DNA of 35,109 nucleotides from Pseudomonadota bacterium (GTDB lineage: Bacteria > CALINM01). The DNA is taken from positions 1 to 35,109 of the forward strand of contig JAOABK010000019.1 of NCBI GenBank assembly GCA_026418415.1. Direction: 5' to 3'. The position numbers and the translations under genes are program-made. The notes beneath the pieces were generated by a model. It saw nothing but the letters and a program-made list of their open reading frames with translations. It had not been told where the DNA came from and ran no database searches. Shown here in pieces: positions 26,065-35,109 of the stretch (position 1 is the stretch's first letter; each line of letters starts with the position of its first letter).

Positions 26065-27528
26065 CTATTTTTTAATATTTTGGAAAACATAAATCTTACC
26101 TTCTTCGACCTCCGATATAACAGAAACTAAAATATTCATTTTATCTTTATCAATTGTTATATCTGATAGATACCCATTTATGTCTTGGGTTATTATTTCC
26201 TCTTTGTAGCTTGCACCATCAAATTTAAGAAGGGCAACTTTACCGCTATCAAACCCCTTAGATTTTAAAAAAAGCCTCATCCCTTCATTTTTGATCGTAA
26301 GTATCATATCTGTATCTTTATCTTCGATACGAAACATTCTTGGATGAATGGGGACAAACTTCTTTTCCCTGTAATCATCTATCCCTTTAAAGACACCAAG
26401 CGTTGACCCACCATACCTATCTTTTAGACGGGTGACTATTTTGCCCTTCTCATCCATTATCTTTAGATAATCCGATTCATCAAAATAGGCAATCATGTTT
26501 GTGCCTTTAAACTTAATTGGCAGAATCTGATAGATATTCAAATCCTTCGCTAATCCTAAAGGCTTTTCGGGAAAGATATTTCCAGCCTTATAAAAGAGAG
26601 CATATACATCCCCACTAAAGGCATCATTTGGACCAGACCTTTGTCCAACAAGGGTTTTACCCTTACCAGGTATATCAAGCACCCTCACATACCAGCCAAA
26701 CTCACCGATTTTTGAAAAAGCACCTTTATCAAACTCAAAAATATGGGTAAATACTTCTTCATTATTAAGGCCAACAAGATATATCTCATCTTTGTTGTTT
26801 TTATTAAAATCACCTGCATCAATAGAAAGAAAACTAATCCCCTTGTATTGCCCCTTTGATATCTCCTTGAGATTGTTATTTTCAATTATATAGGCGATAA
26901 TCTCGTTTTTTGTTGCGATAACAATTTCTTCTTTCCCATCTCCATTTATATCCGCTAAAACCATCCCAGAGGGTTTATAGGGAAGGGGATATATCGCAGT
27001 CCGTGGGAATTCTTTCTTTGAAGGCTCATATGCTGGTTTTTCAACCTCTTTAACTACAATCTTCTCCTGAACAGGCTTACCTTGTATGTGGGCAATAACA
27101 TTAGACGATAGGTCCTCAAGTGCTGAAAAGAGCTTAGCCTCTTTATCGGTAGTAATATAAAAGGGCTTGAAATTTGCATCTCCCCTTCTTAAGATTTTTA
27201 CATCAAGAGAGATCGCATCACCAAGCTTTGTAAATGCCCCCATTATTATCGCTGAATAATCCGTCCTTTCTAACAGGTATTTTGCCTGAGATAGCTCATC
27301 TTTTGTCTCATATCCCTTTAGCAAATCTTTAAGCTGCTCTTTTCTTAATATCTCCTTATTTTGAAAGGGAAGTCTCGAATAAAGCATTTCAGGAAGGGCA
27401 TCCTTTAAATACTGAACCTCATAGGGACCAAAAACTTTAAAGGGGATTATCCCAATCTTCTCTTGTGCATAGGCATTTATACTGAAAAACATTAGAAAAA
27501 ACAAAAAAGATATTAACCCTCGCTTCAT
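26065..27528 (-). CDS. Exported FG-GAP/VCBS-repeat protein
   Basis: A 487-residue exported protein with a signal peptide ending near FSINAYA at 21. The N-terminal part (about 23-150) begins KIGIIPFKVFGP and resembles the TolB-N-like or FlgO-like alpha/beta fold seen in surface-assembly proteins. The C-terminal part carries FG-GAP/VCBS-type repeats, the clearest being DINGDGKEEIVIA and DFNKNNKDEIYLV, whose Asp/Asn loops usually bind calcium in a beta-propeller. The start overlaps the stop of the rhodanese-like gene by one base, so the two are co-translated. Function is unknown. A role in envelope assembly or sensing would be a guess. Confidence 0.75.
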   Translation of the reverse strand: MKRGLISFLFFLMFFSINAYAQEKIGIIPFKVFGPYEVQYLKDALPEMLYSRLPFQNKEILRKEQLKDLLKGYETKDELSQAKYLLERTDYSAIIMGAFTKLGDAISLDVKILRRGDANFKPFYITTDKEAKLFSALEDLSSNVIAHIQGKPVQEKIVVKEVEKPAYEPSKKEFPRTAIYPLPYKPSGMVLADINGDGKEEIVIATKNEIIAYIIENNNLKEISKGQYKGISFLSIDAGDFNKNNKDEIYLVGLNNEEVFTHIFEFDKGAFSKIGEFGWYVRVLDIPGKGKTLVGQRSGPNDAFSGDVYALFYKAGNIFPEKPLGLAKDLNIYQILPIKFKGTNMIAYFDESDYLKIMDEKGKIVTRLKDRYGGSTLGVFKGIDDYREKKFVPIHPRMFRIEDKDTDMILTIKNEGMRLFLKSKGFDSGKVALLKFDGASYKEEIITQDINGYLSDITIDKDKMNILVSVISEVEEGKIYVFQNIKK

Positions 27529-28283
27529 TAATCTCCCTCCTTAAACACCATTACATTACCATAACCACAAACCTTGCTCAATAAATATTTAACACCGAAG
27601 AGTGTTAAAATATCATTGCCTTTGAGGATTATATCTTTTTTATCTTTTCTTTTTCCAGTGAAAATTATCTTATCTATTTCTTCACAGGTCTTTAGAATCC
27701 CATTTTCAAAAAATATTTTGCTATTAACTATGTTAACATTCTTACCTTTTTCTAATTTTCCATTAAGACTTATTACCTGAACATTTTTTTGTTTCTCTAA
27801 TCTTCTATATGTATCAGGAGTTAAAAAATTAAAGGCATAATTTATAGCCCAATCACTATAAACAAGCTTTGCGCCTTTGTCAGTCTCTGGGAAACCTGCA
27901 TTTATAAGGTCTTTGTAATCAACTTTTACAATAAATGCTTCTTTAATACCTATGTAATTCAGTAAACCAGCAAGAATCATTGCATTGAAAATACCATCAC
28001 TATCATTAGCTGAAATTATATAATTCGCTTTATTTGGCATGATGCCTAAAATTACACAGAGATTATGAAACTCCGCAATCCCCCCACTTTGTATCACTGT
28101 TTTTAAATCATCAATATTAATATTTACTGAACCCGAGATATGCCCCTTCTTGAATTGTTCTTTTGGCCTCATATCAATGATAAATGAGTTTTTTAAAATC
28201 TCTCTATCGGGGATGACTATCTGGGCATACAAGTTAAATTTCAAAAGAACAAAAAAAATAATTATAGTTAAAGCGCCTTTCAT
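27528..28283 (-). CDS. Exported rhodanese-like protein lacking the catalytic Cys
   Basis: A 251-residue periplasmic protein with a signal peptide ending at YA (19-20), before QIVIP. The first rhodanese domain (about 25-140) shows IIDMRPKEQFKKGHISGSVNI. Where the active-site loop should carry Cys it reads SANDSDG (91-97), like the inactive N-terminal domain of tandem sulfurtransferases. The second half (about 150-250) looks like a further degenerate rhodanese domain with no CxxxxR-type loop. A binding or structural role is therefore more likely than sulfur transfer. It is paired with the FG-GAP protein. No ribosome site is evident before the ATG. Confidence 0.75.
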   Translation of the reverse strand: MKGALTIIIFFVLLKFNLYAQIVIPDREILKNSFIIDMRPKEQFKKGHISGSVNINIDDLKTVIQSGGIAEFHNLCVILGIMPNKANYIISANDSDGIFNAMILAGLLNYIGIKEAFIVKVDYKDLINAGFPETDKGAKLVYSDWAINYAFNFLTPDTYRRLEKQKNVQVISLNGKLEKGKNVNIVNSKIFFENGILKTCEEIDKIIFTGKRKDKKDIILKGNDILTLFGVKYLLSKVCGYGNVMVFKEGD

Positions 28284-28331
28284 AGTCAGTGCATTAAAAC
28301 AAATTTTTTTTAAAATTCCATTAAAAAAAGG

Positions 28332-29624
28332 TTAAATTTTAACTTCTCCGAATAGGTCATAACCTTTCACCTTTTTTATCTTAACTGGTACTAAGGTCCC
28401 CATATTTGAAGTATATCCTTCTATGTAAATGACCCCATCAACCTCTGGAGCCTGACCATAGAATCTGCCAACCCACAAAACACCCATATCATCTACTGGC
28501 TCCTCAACAAGACACTCTAAAACCTTCCCTCTGTATTCATTAAGCTTCTTCTTTACTATCTTATATTGTTCTTCCATGAGGATTCTTTTTCTTCTGCTTT
28601 TAGTCCTCTCAGGTATGAGAGGGCGTAAGTTGACCGCTGGAGTATCTTCTTCTGGCGAGTATGTAAAGACCCCAAGATGGTCAAACTCAATTTCTTTTAT
28701 AAAATCAACTACCTCATTAAACTCCTCCTCACTTTCCGATGGGAAACCAGTAATTAATGAGGTCCTAAGAACTATATTTGGGACCTTCTTTCGAAGGTTT
28801 TCTATAACTTTAAAAAGTTCGCTTTTTGTGTAATCCCTGTTCATTAGTTTTAGAATCCTATCGTTTACATGTTGAATGGGAATGTCAAGATAGGGAATTA
28901 GCCTTTCGTCATCTTTCATAATTTCAATAATTTTATTTGGTATTCTTGTGGGATAGAGGTATAACAATCTTAACCAGAACTTCTTTTTTATTTCCAGTAT
29001 TTTATTTACAAGCTCCACAAGTTTAGAGTCCCCATACAAGTCTTTGCCATAGGCAGTAATATCCTGACCAATCAGGTTGAACTCGAAAACACCATCTTCT
29101 AAAGATAGCTCAATCTCTCTCACTATGTCTTCTATCTTTCTGCTTTTAAGAGGACCTCTTATCATTGGAATTACACAATAGGAGCAGTAATTGATACATC
29201 CGTCAGATATTTTTACGTATTTATAAGTTGGTGGGGTAAATAAAATCTTCCTTTCCCTTCGATTTTTTTTTATTACTGGAGGGAAATGATTTTTTATTGC
29301 CCTTGCAATTTCATCAGGAGGCATTACGGGCAAAAAAAGTTCTACTTCCGGTATGGCATCTTTCAGCTCCCTTAAATACCTCTGAACAAGACATCCAAAA
29401 ACAACAACTGGCGCTTCTTTGCTCTTATTTTGAAGGGCTTCAAGAATGGTCTCTATGGACTCCTTTTTTGCATCACCGATAAAGCCACAGGTATTAATGA
29501 TTACTAAATCAGCTTCCTGTATATCATCAACGGGCATATAGCCCATCTGTATTAAATGCTTGGTTAAATTCTCACTCTCTACAAGATTCTTAGCACACCC
29601 TAAGTTAATTAAAAAGAAGTCCAT
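28332..29624 (-). CDS. rimO: Ribosomal protein S12 methylthiotransferase RimO
   Basis: Radical-SAM enzyme that adds a methylthio group to the conserved Asp of ribosomal protein S12. It has 430 residues. The N-terminal UPF0004 domain has the auxiliary cluster ligands C10, C46 and C78. The radical-SAM motif CINYCSYC supplies C143, C147 and C150. A TRAM domain closes the protein near 365-430. The N-terminal phrase LGCAKNLVESE is typical of RimO and separates it from the tRNA enzyme MiaB. The start is 5 bases after lolA. Confidence 0.95.
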   Translation of the reverse strand: MDFFLINLGCAKNLVESENLTKHLIQMGYMPVDDIQEADLVIINTCGFIGDAKKESIETILEALQNKSKEAPVVVFGCLVQRYLRELKDAIPEVELFLPVMPPDEIARAIKNHFPPVIKKNRRERKILFTPPTYKYVKISDGCINYCSYCVIPMIRGPLKSRKIEDIVREIELSLEDGVFEFNLIGQDITAYGKDLYGDSKLVELVNKILEIKKKFWLRLLYLYPTRIPNKIIEIMKDDERLIPYLDIPIQHVNDRILKLMNRDYTKSELFKVIENLRKKVPNIVLRTSLITGFPSESEEEFNEVVDFIKEIEFDHLGVFTYSPEEDTPAVNLRPLIPERTKSRRKRILMEEQYKIVKKKLNEYRGKVLECLVEEPVDDMGVLWVGRFYGQAPEVDGVIYIEGYTSNMGTLVPVKIKKVKGYDLFGEVKI

Positions 29625-29629
29625 TATAA

Positions 29630-30337
29630 TTATCTGCTTTTTAATGTTGCTGGTGGCTCTATCACCTGCACATCTGGTGGTGGTGTAAAATGAAAATAGG
29701 AGTCCGGTATCTTAAAGGCATCGTTTTTATCATATACATTGAGGTTGTAAAAACTGATTTTATTCATATTTCCAAATCTATCATAGAGTGTAGTCTGTAT
29801 TACCTGATAGATTGTTTCACCACCGTATTGTACAGGCTTTGCAGTAACATAGATTTTTGTCCAGCTATGCTGTGGATTTCTTGGTATGAACTCAAGCAGA
29901 ACATTTTTCTGGTCATCAAAAATAGGTGGCACAAAATTTACCATAAAGTCTCTGTTTATATTACCAAAACCAGAAAGAAAGTTTTGAGGGGTATCCGTAG
30001 AAAACGCCTGATTTGTCCTGTTTTTTATCACCTGTTTGCTCTCTGGCATATACATCCATAAAGTCAGACCATCACTAATAATCTTTTGCTTTGTTGGTTC
30101 CTGATAGATCCATGCCATCTTACCAGGTTTTTTAAAGTAAACTTCACCCTTTGATACCTGAACTTTGTTCAGGTTTTTTATGGTAGCCTCTTGAACAAAG
30201 ATTGCAGATATACCATGGGCAATATCATAAAACTTTTGAATGCCCGCAACAACTGATGGAACAGATATTTTAGGTTGTTGGGCATTCAAAAAACTTGTAT
30301 AGAACAAAAATATTAAACAAAAGATTATTTTCTTCAT
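29630..30337 (-). CDS. lolA: Outer-membrane lipoprotein carrier protein LolA
   Basis: Periplasmic chaperone that carries lipoproteins from LolCDE to the outer membrane. It has 235 residues, including a signal peptide ending at LNA (17-19). The family-type segments are GEVYFKKPGKMAWIYQEP, ISDGLTLWMYMPESKQV and the half-barrel strands that follow. Its presence is direct evidence for an outer membrane. AAGGAG lies 5 bases before the ATG. It lies between ftsK and rimO, an order I recall from other Gram-negative anaerobes. A promoter in the 100-base gap after ftsK is possible but not clear. Confidence 0.92.
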   Translation of the reverse strand: MKKIIFCLIFLFYTSFLNAQQPKISVPSVVAGIQKFYDIAHGISAIFVQEATIKNLNKVQVSKGEVYFKKPGKMAWIYQEPTKQKIISDGLTLWMYMPESKQVIKNRTNQAFSTDTPQNFLSGFGNINRDFMVNFVPPIFDDQKNVLLEFIPRNPQHSWTKIYVTAKPVQYGGETIYQVIQTTLYDRFGNMNKISFYNLNVYDKNDAFKIPDSYFHFTPPPDVQVIEPPATLKSR

Positions 30338-30437
30338 GCCTTGCTCCTTAAATTGATTTTACTAATTATAATTCTACATTTTTTTATATTACCTTGCCAC
30401 AGTAAGTGAAAGAAAATTTAAAAAAATCTTCTACTCT

Positions 30438-32576
30438 CTATCTAATCAATACTTCCCTTGGCTTGCTACCATCCGGTGGCCCAACTATGCCTTCTTTCTC
30501 CATCCTTTCTATTAGTCTTGCCGCTCTATTATATCCAATTCTTAACCTTCTTTGTATTAAAGAGATAGATGCCTGCCTCGTCTCCCTTACTATTCTTACT
30601 GCTTCCTCATATTTGTCATCATCAAACTCATCTCCACCATCTTCTTTCTCTTCCATTATGTCATCGGATATCTCAATATATTGAGGCTTGTACTGTTTTT
30701 TCCAAAAATTAACGACCGATTGGATCTCTTCTTCTGTTACTAAAGGTCCATGAAGCCTTATCAATTGGCTTGTTGCAGGAGGAAGATATAGCATGTCGCC
30801 TTGACCAAGTAATGAGTCTGCACCATTTGCGTCAAGGATAGTTCTCGAATCAATCTTTGAAGCCACTTTAAAGGCAATTCTTGCAGGAAAGTTTGCCTTT
30901 ATCAAGCCAGTTATTACATCTACAGATGGTCTTTGGGTTGCTACAATCATATGGATACCTGCTGCCCTTGCCATCTGTGCTAATCTTGTAATGGAAGTTT
31001 CTACTTCCTTTGGGGAAACCATCATAAGATCTGCTAATTCATCAATAATAATTACAATATATGGCAGTTTCTCTTTTGAATCTCCCTGTTCAAAAAGTGT
31101 AGGATTTTCTTTTGTTATCTTTGCATTATACTGCTCAATATTTCGTACCGCCGAATTTGCCATCAATTCATATCTTCTTTCCATCTCCTTAATTGCCCAT
31201 CTAAGCACCTTCCCTGCTTCCTCTGGATTGGTAACAACTGGATATAAAAGATGGGGGATTTCCTTATAAAGGCTTAACTCAAGCATCTTTGGGTCAATCA
31301 TAATAAATTTTGCATCCCTTGGAGTCATCTTATAGAGGATACTAACTATCATTCCATTTACTGAAACACTCTTACCTGACCCAGTAGAGCCAGCTATTAA
31401 AAGATGGGGCATTCTTGTGAGATCAGAAACATATGGTTCACCAGTAGTATCTTTGCCAAGAGCAAGAGGTATTTTTAGATGTTTGTTTGCAAAGGATTCA
31501 CTGCCAATAATTTCTCTTAAATAAACTGTTGCAATTCTTTTGTTTGATACCTCTATGCCTACAGAAGCTTTACCCGGTATTGGAGCAATAATCCTTATTG
31601 AAATTGCCTTTAAAGCCATAGAAATCTCGTGCTCTAATGAGAGAATTTTACTTATCTTCGTGCCCGGCTCGGGGACAAACTCATACATTGTAATTACTGG
31701 CCCTGGATGTACCTCGGTAATCCTGCCCTTTACATCAAAGTATCTAAAACATTCTTCAATGATACTGCAATTTTCCTTTAACTCAGCCTCACTTGGTCCA
31801 CTGCTTTTCTCTTTGTTAATTGCAAGTAGCGATAGGGGGGGCAACTCTGGCTCCTTTGCATCATTCACCTCCGGTTCTTTTTTAATCTCCTCTTCTATAT
31901 TTCTGCTTTCCTCTTTTTGCATTGTTTTTACTACCCTTGGAGGCCTTGACTCTATTCTGGTTGAACTTTCTTTTATAGTTTTAGTTTTTTTGAGTAATTT
32001 CAACAAGGAGTAAATCTTAACAAAAATTCTTGAAAATATATTTTTTTCAAAAGCAAGAATTGTAAATATAACAAAAAAAATGAATAGAAAAAAAACACTC
32101 CCCGATAGATTAAATACTTCATTAAGATATGTAATCGTAACAAAACCCACAATTCCACCCAGAGGTATCTTCATACCAAAAAATCCACTTTGAGGAAATA
32201 GTCCTGAAAGAATAGCAGAGAGGGAGATTAAAGAAACAATGAAGAAAATTAGCTTGTACCAACGAAAGGAAAAATTTTTCAAAAAATGGGAAGAAAAGAG
32301 GAATATTATAAGGTACAAGGGAATTAAAAATGCCGAAAGTCCAAAACCTTGAAAGAGTAAAGAAGCCACATGAGAGCCTACTTTACCAAAGAAGTTATTG
32401 ATTTTCTGACCTGGAAATACTGGTTGTGTGAAGATTGAAGGATCTGAAGGACTAAAGGTAGCAAGGGTTAGAGAAAAAAATATAATTCCCCCAATAAAAA
32501 GAATAATTGATATATCTCTTCTAATATTTTTTTTTGTGCTTTCTTCTTGTGATTTATTGTTAAGTGGCTTTTCCAT
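30438..32576 (-). CDS. ftsK: DNA translocase FtsK
   Basis: Septum-anchored hexameric DNA pump that clears chromosome termini and activates XerCD recombination. It has 712 residues. The four-segment membrane domain spans about 22-178. A short charged linker (180-260) is followed by the RecA-like motor with Walker A GSTGSGKS at 396-403 and the Walker B region YIVIIDELADLMM. The C-terminal gamma winged helix (about 645-712) reads KOPS-type DNA. The linker is far shorter than in E. coli, giving the compact SpoIIIE-like layout. It lies 49 bases after uppP. Together with xerC it supplies two parts of dimer resolution. Confidence 0.97.
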   Translation of the reverse strand: MEKPLNNKSQEESTKKNIRRDISIILFIGGIIFFSLTLATFSPSDPSIFTQPVFPGQKINNFFGKVGSHVASLLFQGFGLSAFLIPLYLIIFLFSSHFLKNFSFRWYKLIFFIVSLISLSAILSGLFPQSGFFGMKIPLGGIVGFVTITYLNEVFNLSGSVFFLFIFFVIFTILAFEKNIFSRIFVKIYSLLKLLKKTKTIKESSTRIESRPPRVVKTMQKEESRNIEEEIKKEPEVNDAKEPELPPLSLLAINKEKSSGPSEAELKENCSIIEECFRYFDVKGRITEVHPGPVITMYEFVPEPGTKISKILSLEHEISMALKAISIRIIAPIPGKASVGIEVSNKRIATVYLREIIGSESFANKHLKIPLALGKDTTGEPYVSDLTRMPHLLIAGSTGSGKSVSVNGMIVSILYKMTPRDAKFIMIDPKMLELSLYKEIPHLLYPVVTNPEEAGKVLRWAIKEMERRYELMANSAVRNIEQYNAKITKENPTLFEQGDSKEKLPYIVIIIDELADLMMVSPKEVETSITRLAQMARAAGIHMIVATQRPSVDVITGLIKANFPARIAFKVASKIDSRTILDANGADSLLGQGDMLYLPPATSQLIRLHGPLVTEEEIQSVVNFWKKQYKPQYIEISDDIMEEKEDGGDEFDDDKYEEAVRIVRETRQASISLIQRRLRIGYNRAARLIERMEKEGIVGPPDGSKPREVLIR

Positions 32577-32625
32577 ACAAAGTCTTTTTTACCTATTACC
32601 TTGTAACTTAGTAGACTCTATTTTT

Positions 32626-33390
32626 CTACCCCTTCCAAAACCAAACAATCAAAAGTAAAGCGAGAGCAAAACGATAATAGGCAAAACTGCTAAATTTAAA
32701 TTTTCTAATAAATTTTACAAGAAAGATAAGGGCAAGTAAACTAAAAACCAGAGAACTTAAAAGACCTGAAATTAAGGTAACACTATCTAAAGATGACTCT
32801 ATTATCAATGCTTTTCTAAACTCATAGGCAAATGCAGCGCTGATAACTGGAAGACCCATTAAAAAAGAAGTGCTTATTGCCTCTTCCCTTTTCATATTAA
32901 GCAGTAAAGCAGTGGCAATTGTTATGCCCGAACGACTTGTCCCAGGGATTAATGCAATAGACTGCATCAAACCCAATACTAAAAAATCTTTTAATCTAAG
33001 ATTTTCAAGAGTTTTAAGCCCATTGTTTCTTCTTTCTGCAACTATCATATAAACACCCCAGAAAATTAAAGAAAAAATGCTTATTGAAACACTTCTGAAA
33101 TAAACATCCTTCACTGGCTCGATAAGAAATCCAAGAAGAAATGTTGGAATAGCAGAAAGAAAAATTTTAAACAAGATATCGGGATAATGTAAAATCCTCT
33201 TAATATCTTTAAAGAAAAACATAAAAATCGCAAGAATTGAGCCACCATGGAGAATAGCATCAAACATATTGGAATTTATTACTTCACTTTGGAAGTTAAA
33301 AATTTTATTTGCAATAAGCAAATGGGCAGAACTACTAATTGGTAAAAACTCAGTAATTCCCTGAATCATCCCGAGAATAAAGGCTTCCAT
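32626..33390 (-). CDS. uppP: Undecaprenyl-diphosphatase
   Basis: Membrane phosphatase (UppP/BacA) that recycles the undecaprenyl carrier used for peptidoglycan and polysaccharide export, and whose abundance affects bacitracin tolerance. It has 254 residues with multiple membrane segments. The two family motifs are QGITEFLPISSSAH (10-23) and PGTSRSG (149-155). It begins 7 bases after rnj. Confidence 0.97.
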   Translation of the reverse strand: MEAFILGMIQGITEFLPISSSAHLLIANKIFNFQSEVINSNMFDAILHGGSILAIFMFFFKDIKRILHYPDILFKIFLSAIPTFLLGFLIEPVKDVYFRSVSISIFSLIFWGVYMIVAERRNNGLKTLENLRLKDFLVLGLMQSIALIPGTSRSGITIATALLLNMKREEAISTSFLMGLPVISAAFAYEFRKALIIESSLDSVTLISGLLSSLVFSLLALIFLVKFIRKFKFSSFAYYRFALALLLIVWFWKG

Positions 33391-33397
33391 TTCTATC

Positions 33398-34972
33398 TCA
33401 TCCCTCAGCCAATATTACCAGAGGCTTTCTTTTATAATGTTTTTTTATTGCACTCTTAATAATTTGCTTCATATTTTCCATGTCCTCCTCTACTACATCC
33501 CTATTCAAATTTGATATGTATTTTCTAACCTCTGTTGTTATGTACTCTCCTACATTTTCAGATATTTTAAAGCCATAACACTCAAAATTTAAGAGGGGAA
33601 AGGGCTCGTACTTTATCTTAACATGCATAACCCCTTCCTCTCCAATCTTTCTTCTTTCCCTTGCAGTTTCTTCTGATATTAGGGAATTATCATGAAAATC
33701 AAGAAAGAGCCTTTTAACAGGGTCGTGTTTTAATAGCTCTATCTCTCCATTTTTGACAACTAATTTTGTAGACTTATCAATAATTTTTATATTATCTTTC
33801 CCATAGCCCATTTCTATTGCAAGTTCTTTAAGTGATTTTAAATGTCTTATCTCTCCATGTATTGGCACTATATACTTTGCTTTCACATGATTTAGTAATT
33901 TTTTTAATTCCTTTTGAGTACCATGTCCAGAGCTATGAGTTGTAGCGACATCAAGATAATAAACATCTATTTCTCTACTTAAAAACTGGTTTATCATATT
34001 GTAAATATTCTTTTCATTACCAGGAATCATTCGTGATGAGATAACAATGCTATCTCCCTCTTCTAAACGAAAGCCCTTGAATACCCCCTGCGACATTAGT
34101 TTTAGAGAAGAAAACTTCTCTCCCTGTGTGCCCGTTGTTATAATGGCAATCTCATTTCTGGGATATTTATTTATCTTCTCCCATGGGGTTATATCCAAAT
34201 CTTTGATAAGATCAATCTTTTTTGCTATCTCCAAAGAGGTTAAGACGCTTTTTCCTGTAACAAAAAGCCTTCTACCATTTTTTTTAATAAGATTTATCAA
34301 CGACTTAATTCTATCTAAGTTTGTTGAGAAGGTGGCGGATACAAAAGCACCCCTTGTATTTTTTATTATTTTATCGATTGTCCGTCTAACCTCTCCCTCT
34401 GTAACATCTTCTTGGACTCCAGCATTAGTAGCATCAGCAAAGAGTAAAAATGGGGTTTTTGGTAAGCTTTCAAAGCTAAAATGTTTAAAGTCAGAAGTGA
34501 ATACAATCTCTCCATAATCAGTATTTGTATAAAATCCATAACTCTCTGGAATGCTATGATAGGTTTTAAAAAAAATGAAATTTCTTTTTCCAATCTGAAT
34601 TTCAGTATTTCTTCCCTTTATTAAATGAATGTTTAAATTATATTCTCCGCTTATATCGAAAACCTTACTTTTTATTAATTCTCCGGCAAAGGAAGAGGCA
34701 TATATGGGAACACTTAATTGCTTGGCAAAGTAAGGTAACGCCCCGATATGGTCATCATGTCCATGAGTTATTATAATTCCCTTAAGCTTTGTTCTCACTT
34801 CTTTCAGTTCCAGTATATCGGGTATCGAGGCAAAAATTCCAGGGTAGAGATTTTCACAAAGGGAAAGCCCTAAATCTATTAGGAAACACTCATCCCCAAA
34901 ATCCATTAGATAGCAGTTTGAACCTATCTCTCCTACACCACCACAGGCTATAAAGGAAAAATCATATTTCAC
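33398..34972 (-). CDS. rnj: Ribonuclease J
   Basis: Metallo-beta-lactamase/beta-CASP ribonuclease with 5' exonuclease and endonuclease activity in RNA decay and rRNA maturation. It has 524 residues, slightly shorter than B. subtilis RNase J1. The metal motif HGHDDH is at 70-75. Further ligand and CASP regions include the SGHGTQKEL histidine and IVPIHGE. The start is GTG at 34970-34972, overlapping the stop of the upstream gene as GTGA. The nearby ATG is out of frame. RNase J in a Gram-negative genome is typical of several deep or delta-type lineages. Confidence 0.95.
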   Translation of the reverse strand: MKYDFSFIACGGVGEIGSNCYLMDFGDECFLIDLGLSLCENLYPGIFASIPDILELKEVRTKLKGIIITHGHDDHIGALPYFAKQLSVPIYASSFAGELIKSKVFDISGEYNLNIHLIKGRNTEIQIGKRNFIFFKTYHSIPESYGFYTNTDYGEIVFTSDFKHFSFESLPKTPFLLFADATNAGVQEDVTEGEVRRTIDKIIKNTRGAFVSATFSTNLDRIKSLINLIKKNGRRLFVTGKSVLTSLEIAKKIDLIKDLDITPWEKINKYPRNEIAIITTGTQGEKFSSLKLMSQGVFKGFRLEEGDSIVISSRMIPGNEKNIYNMINQFLSREIDVYYLDVATTHSSGHGTQKELKKLLNHVKAKYIVPIHGEIRHLKSLKELAIEMGYGKDNIKIIDKSTKLVVKNGEIELLKHDPVKRLFLDFHDNSLISEETARERRKIGEEGVMHVKIKYEPFPLLNFECYGFKISENVGEYITTEVRKYISNLNRDVVEEDMENMKQIIKSAIKKHYKRKPLVILAEG

Positions 34973-35109
34973 TTTTTAATTTTCCCCAGAAGTTCAGAAA
35001 TTTTTTTATCACAGGCGTTAATCACATGGGGATAGGGCTGATAAAAGCTCTTTGTTGCATAAAGGGAGCTTCTTAAATTCTCATAAACATCAAGAGCATA
35101 TTCATATTG
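34969..35109 (-). CDS. C-terminal end of an unrecognised protein (cut by window edge)
   Basis: An open frame of 46 codons runs in from the window edge and stops at 34969-34971, inside the GTG start of rnj. The visible part includes YALDVYENLRSSLYATKSF and ends LLGKIKK. It is helical and charged, without a recognisable motif. The stop/start overlap indicates translational coupling to RNase J. No function is assigned. Confidence 0.6.
   Translation of the reverse strand, partial: QYEYALDVYENLRSSLYATKSFYQPYPHVINACDKKISELLGKIKK

Noticed and set aside
1-35109. Selenoprotein genes read through TGA, CRISPR arrays, insertion sequences, defence or toxin-antitoxin loci
   Set aside because: I looked because of the tRNA-Sec gene and the high interest of such systems. 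All coding frames close naturally at family-expected lengths, and no repeat array or transposase motif was seen.

Overview
The window reads as a chromosome segment from an AT-rich (roughly one third G+C by eye), Gram-negative, anaerobically respiring bacterium. Outer-membrane traits are LolA, a porin with a signal peptide and terminal Phe, and an MltD-type transglycosylase. RNase J, HslVU, a Na+/H+ pyrophosphatase, a c-type-heme sensor kinase and a selenocysteine tRNA fit lineages such as Deferribacterota or related thermophilic anaerobes. That placement is an inference from gene content and style, not from a marker phylogeny. Coding density is very high, and I see no insertion sequence, prophage or CRISPR array.

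Left part (1-10624, minus strand). The 5' part of hppA lies at the edge under its own promoter. Upstream of it is a tightly packed nine-gene run, transcribed cobQ > xerC > hslV > hslU > response regulator (REC-GAF-GAF) > argB > argD > argF > argG, with gaps of -17 to +10 bases. It joins cobalamin synthesis, chromosome dimer resolution, the HslUV protease and four arginine-pathway enzymes.

Middle part (10625-20681). A selenocysteine tRNA and tatA lie on the plus strand. They converge on a minus-strand operon running mltD-like > moeA > U32-like Fe-S protein > helical-repeat protein. Selenocysteine, a Tat translocon and the molybdenum cofactor are all needed for periplasmic molybdo-selenoenzymes such as formate dehydrogenase, so this reads as a loose maturation neighbourhood. 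Further along are an LTA-synthase-like membrane sulfatase-fold enzyme, an isochorismatase-fold hydrolase and a membrane-anchored transglutaminase-like protein. A divergent plus-strand pair follows: a histidine kinase with a periplasmic CxxCH heme motif and cysE.

Right part (20682-35109). clpB (minus) is divergent from a DUF523-DUF1722 (TudS/YbgA-type) gene. A strong bidirectional terminator separates that gene from a porin. Next come an exported FG-GAP-repeat protein paired with an exported inactive-looking rhodanese. The remaining minus-strand run is rnj > uppP > ftsK > lolA > rimO, with the C-terminal end of one unrecognised gene overlapping the RNase J start.

The most unusual signals are: an apparent promoter whose start point falls on the first base of tRNA-Sec; a near-consensus promoter abutting the mltD start codon (a leaderless mRNA); the heme-c histidine kinase; a stand-alone receiver-GAF protein with a Lys in the Mg-binding position inside the arg/hsl operon; and a short U32-like four-Cys protein next to moeA. 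I found no clear new defence or mobile system.
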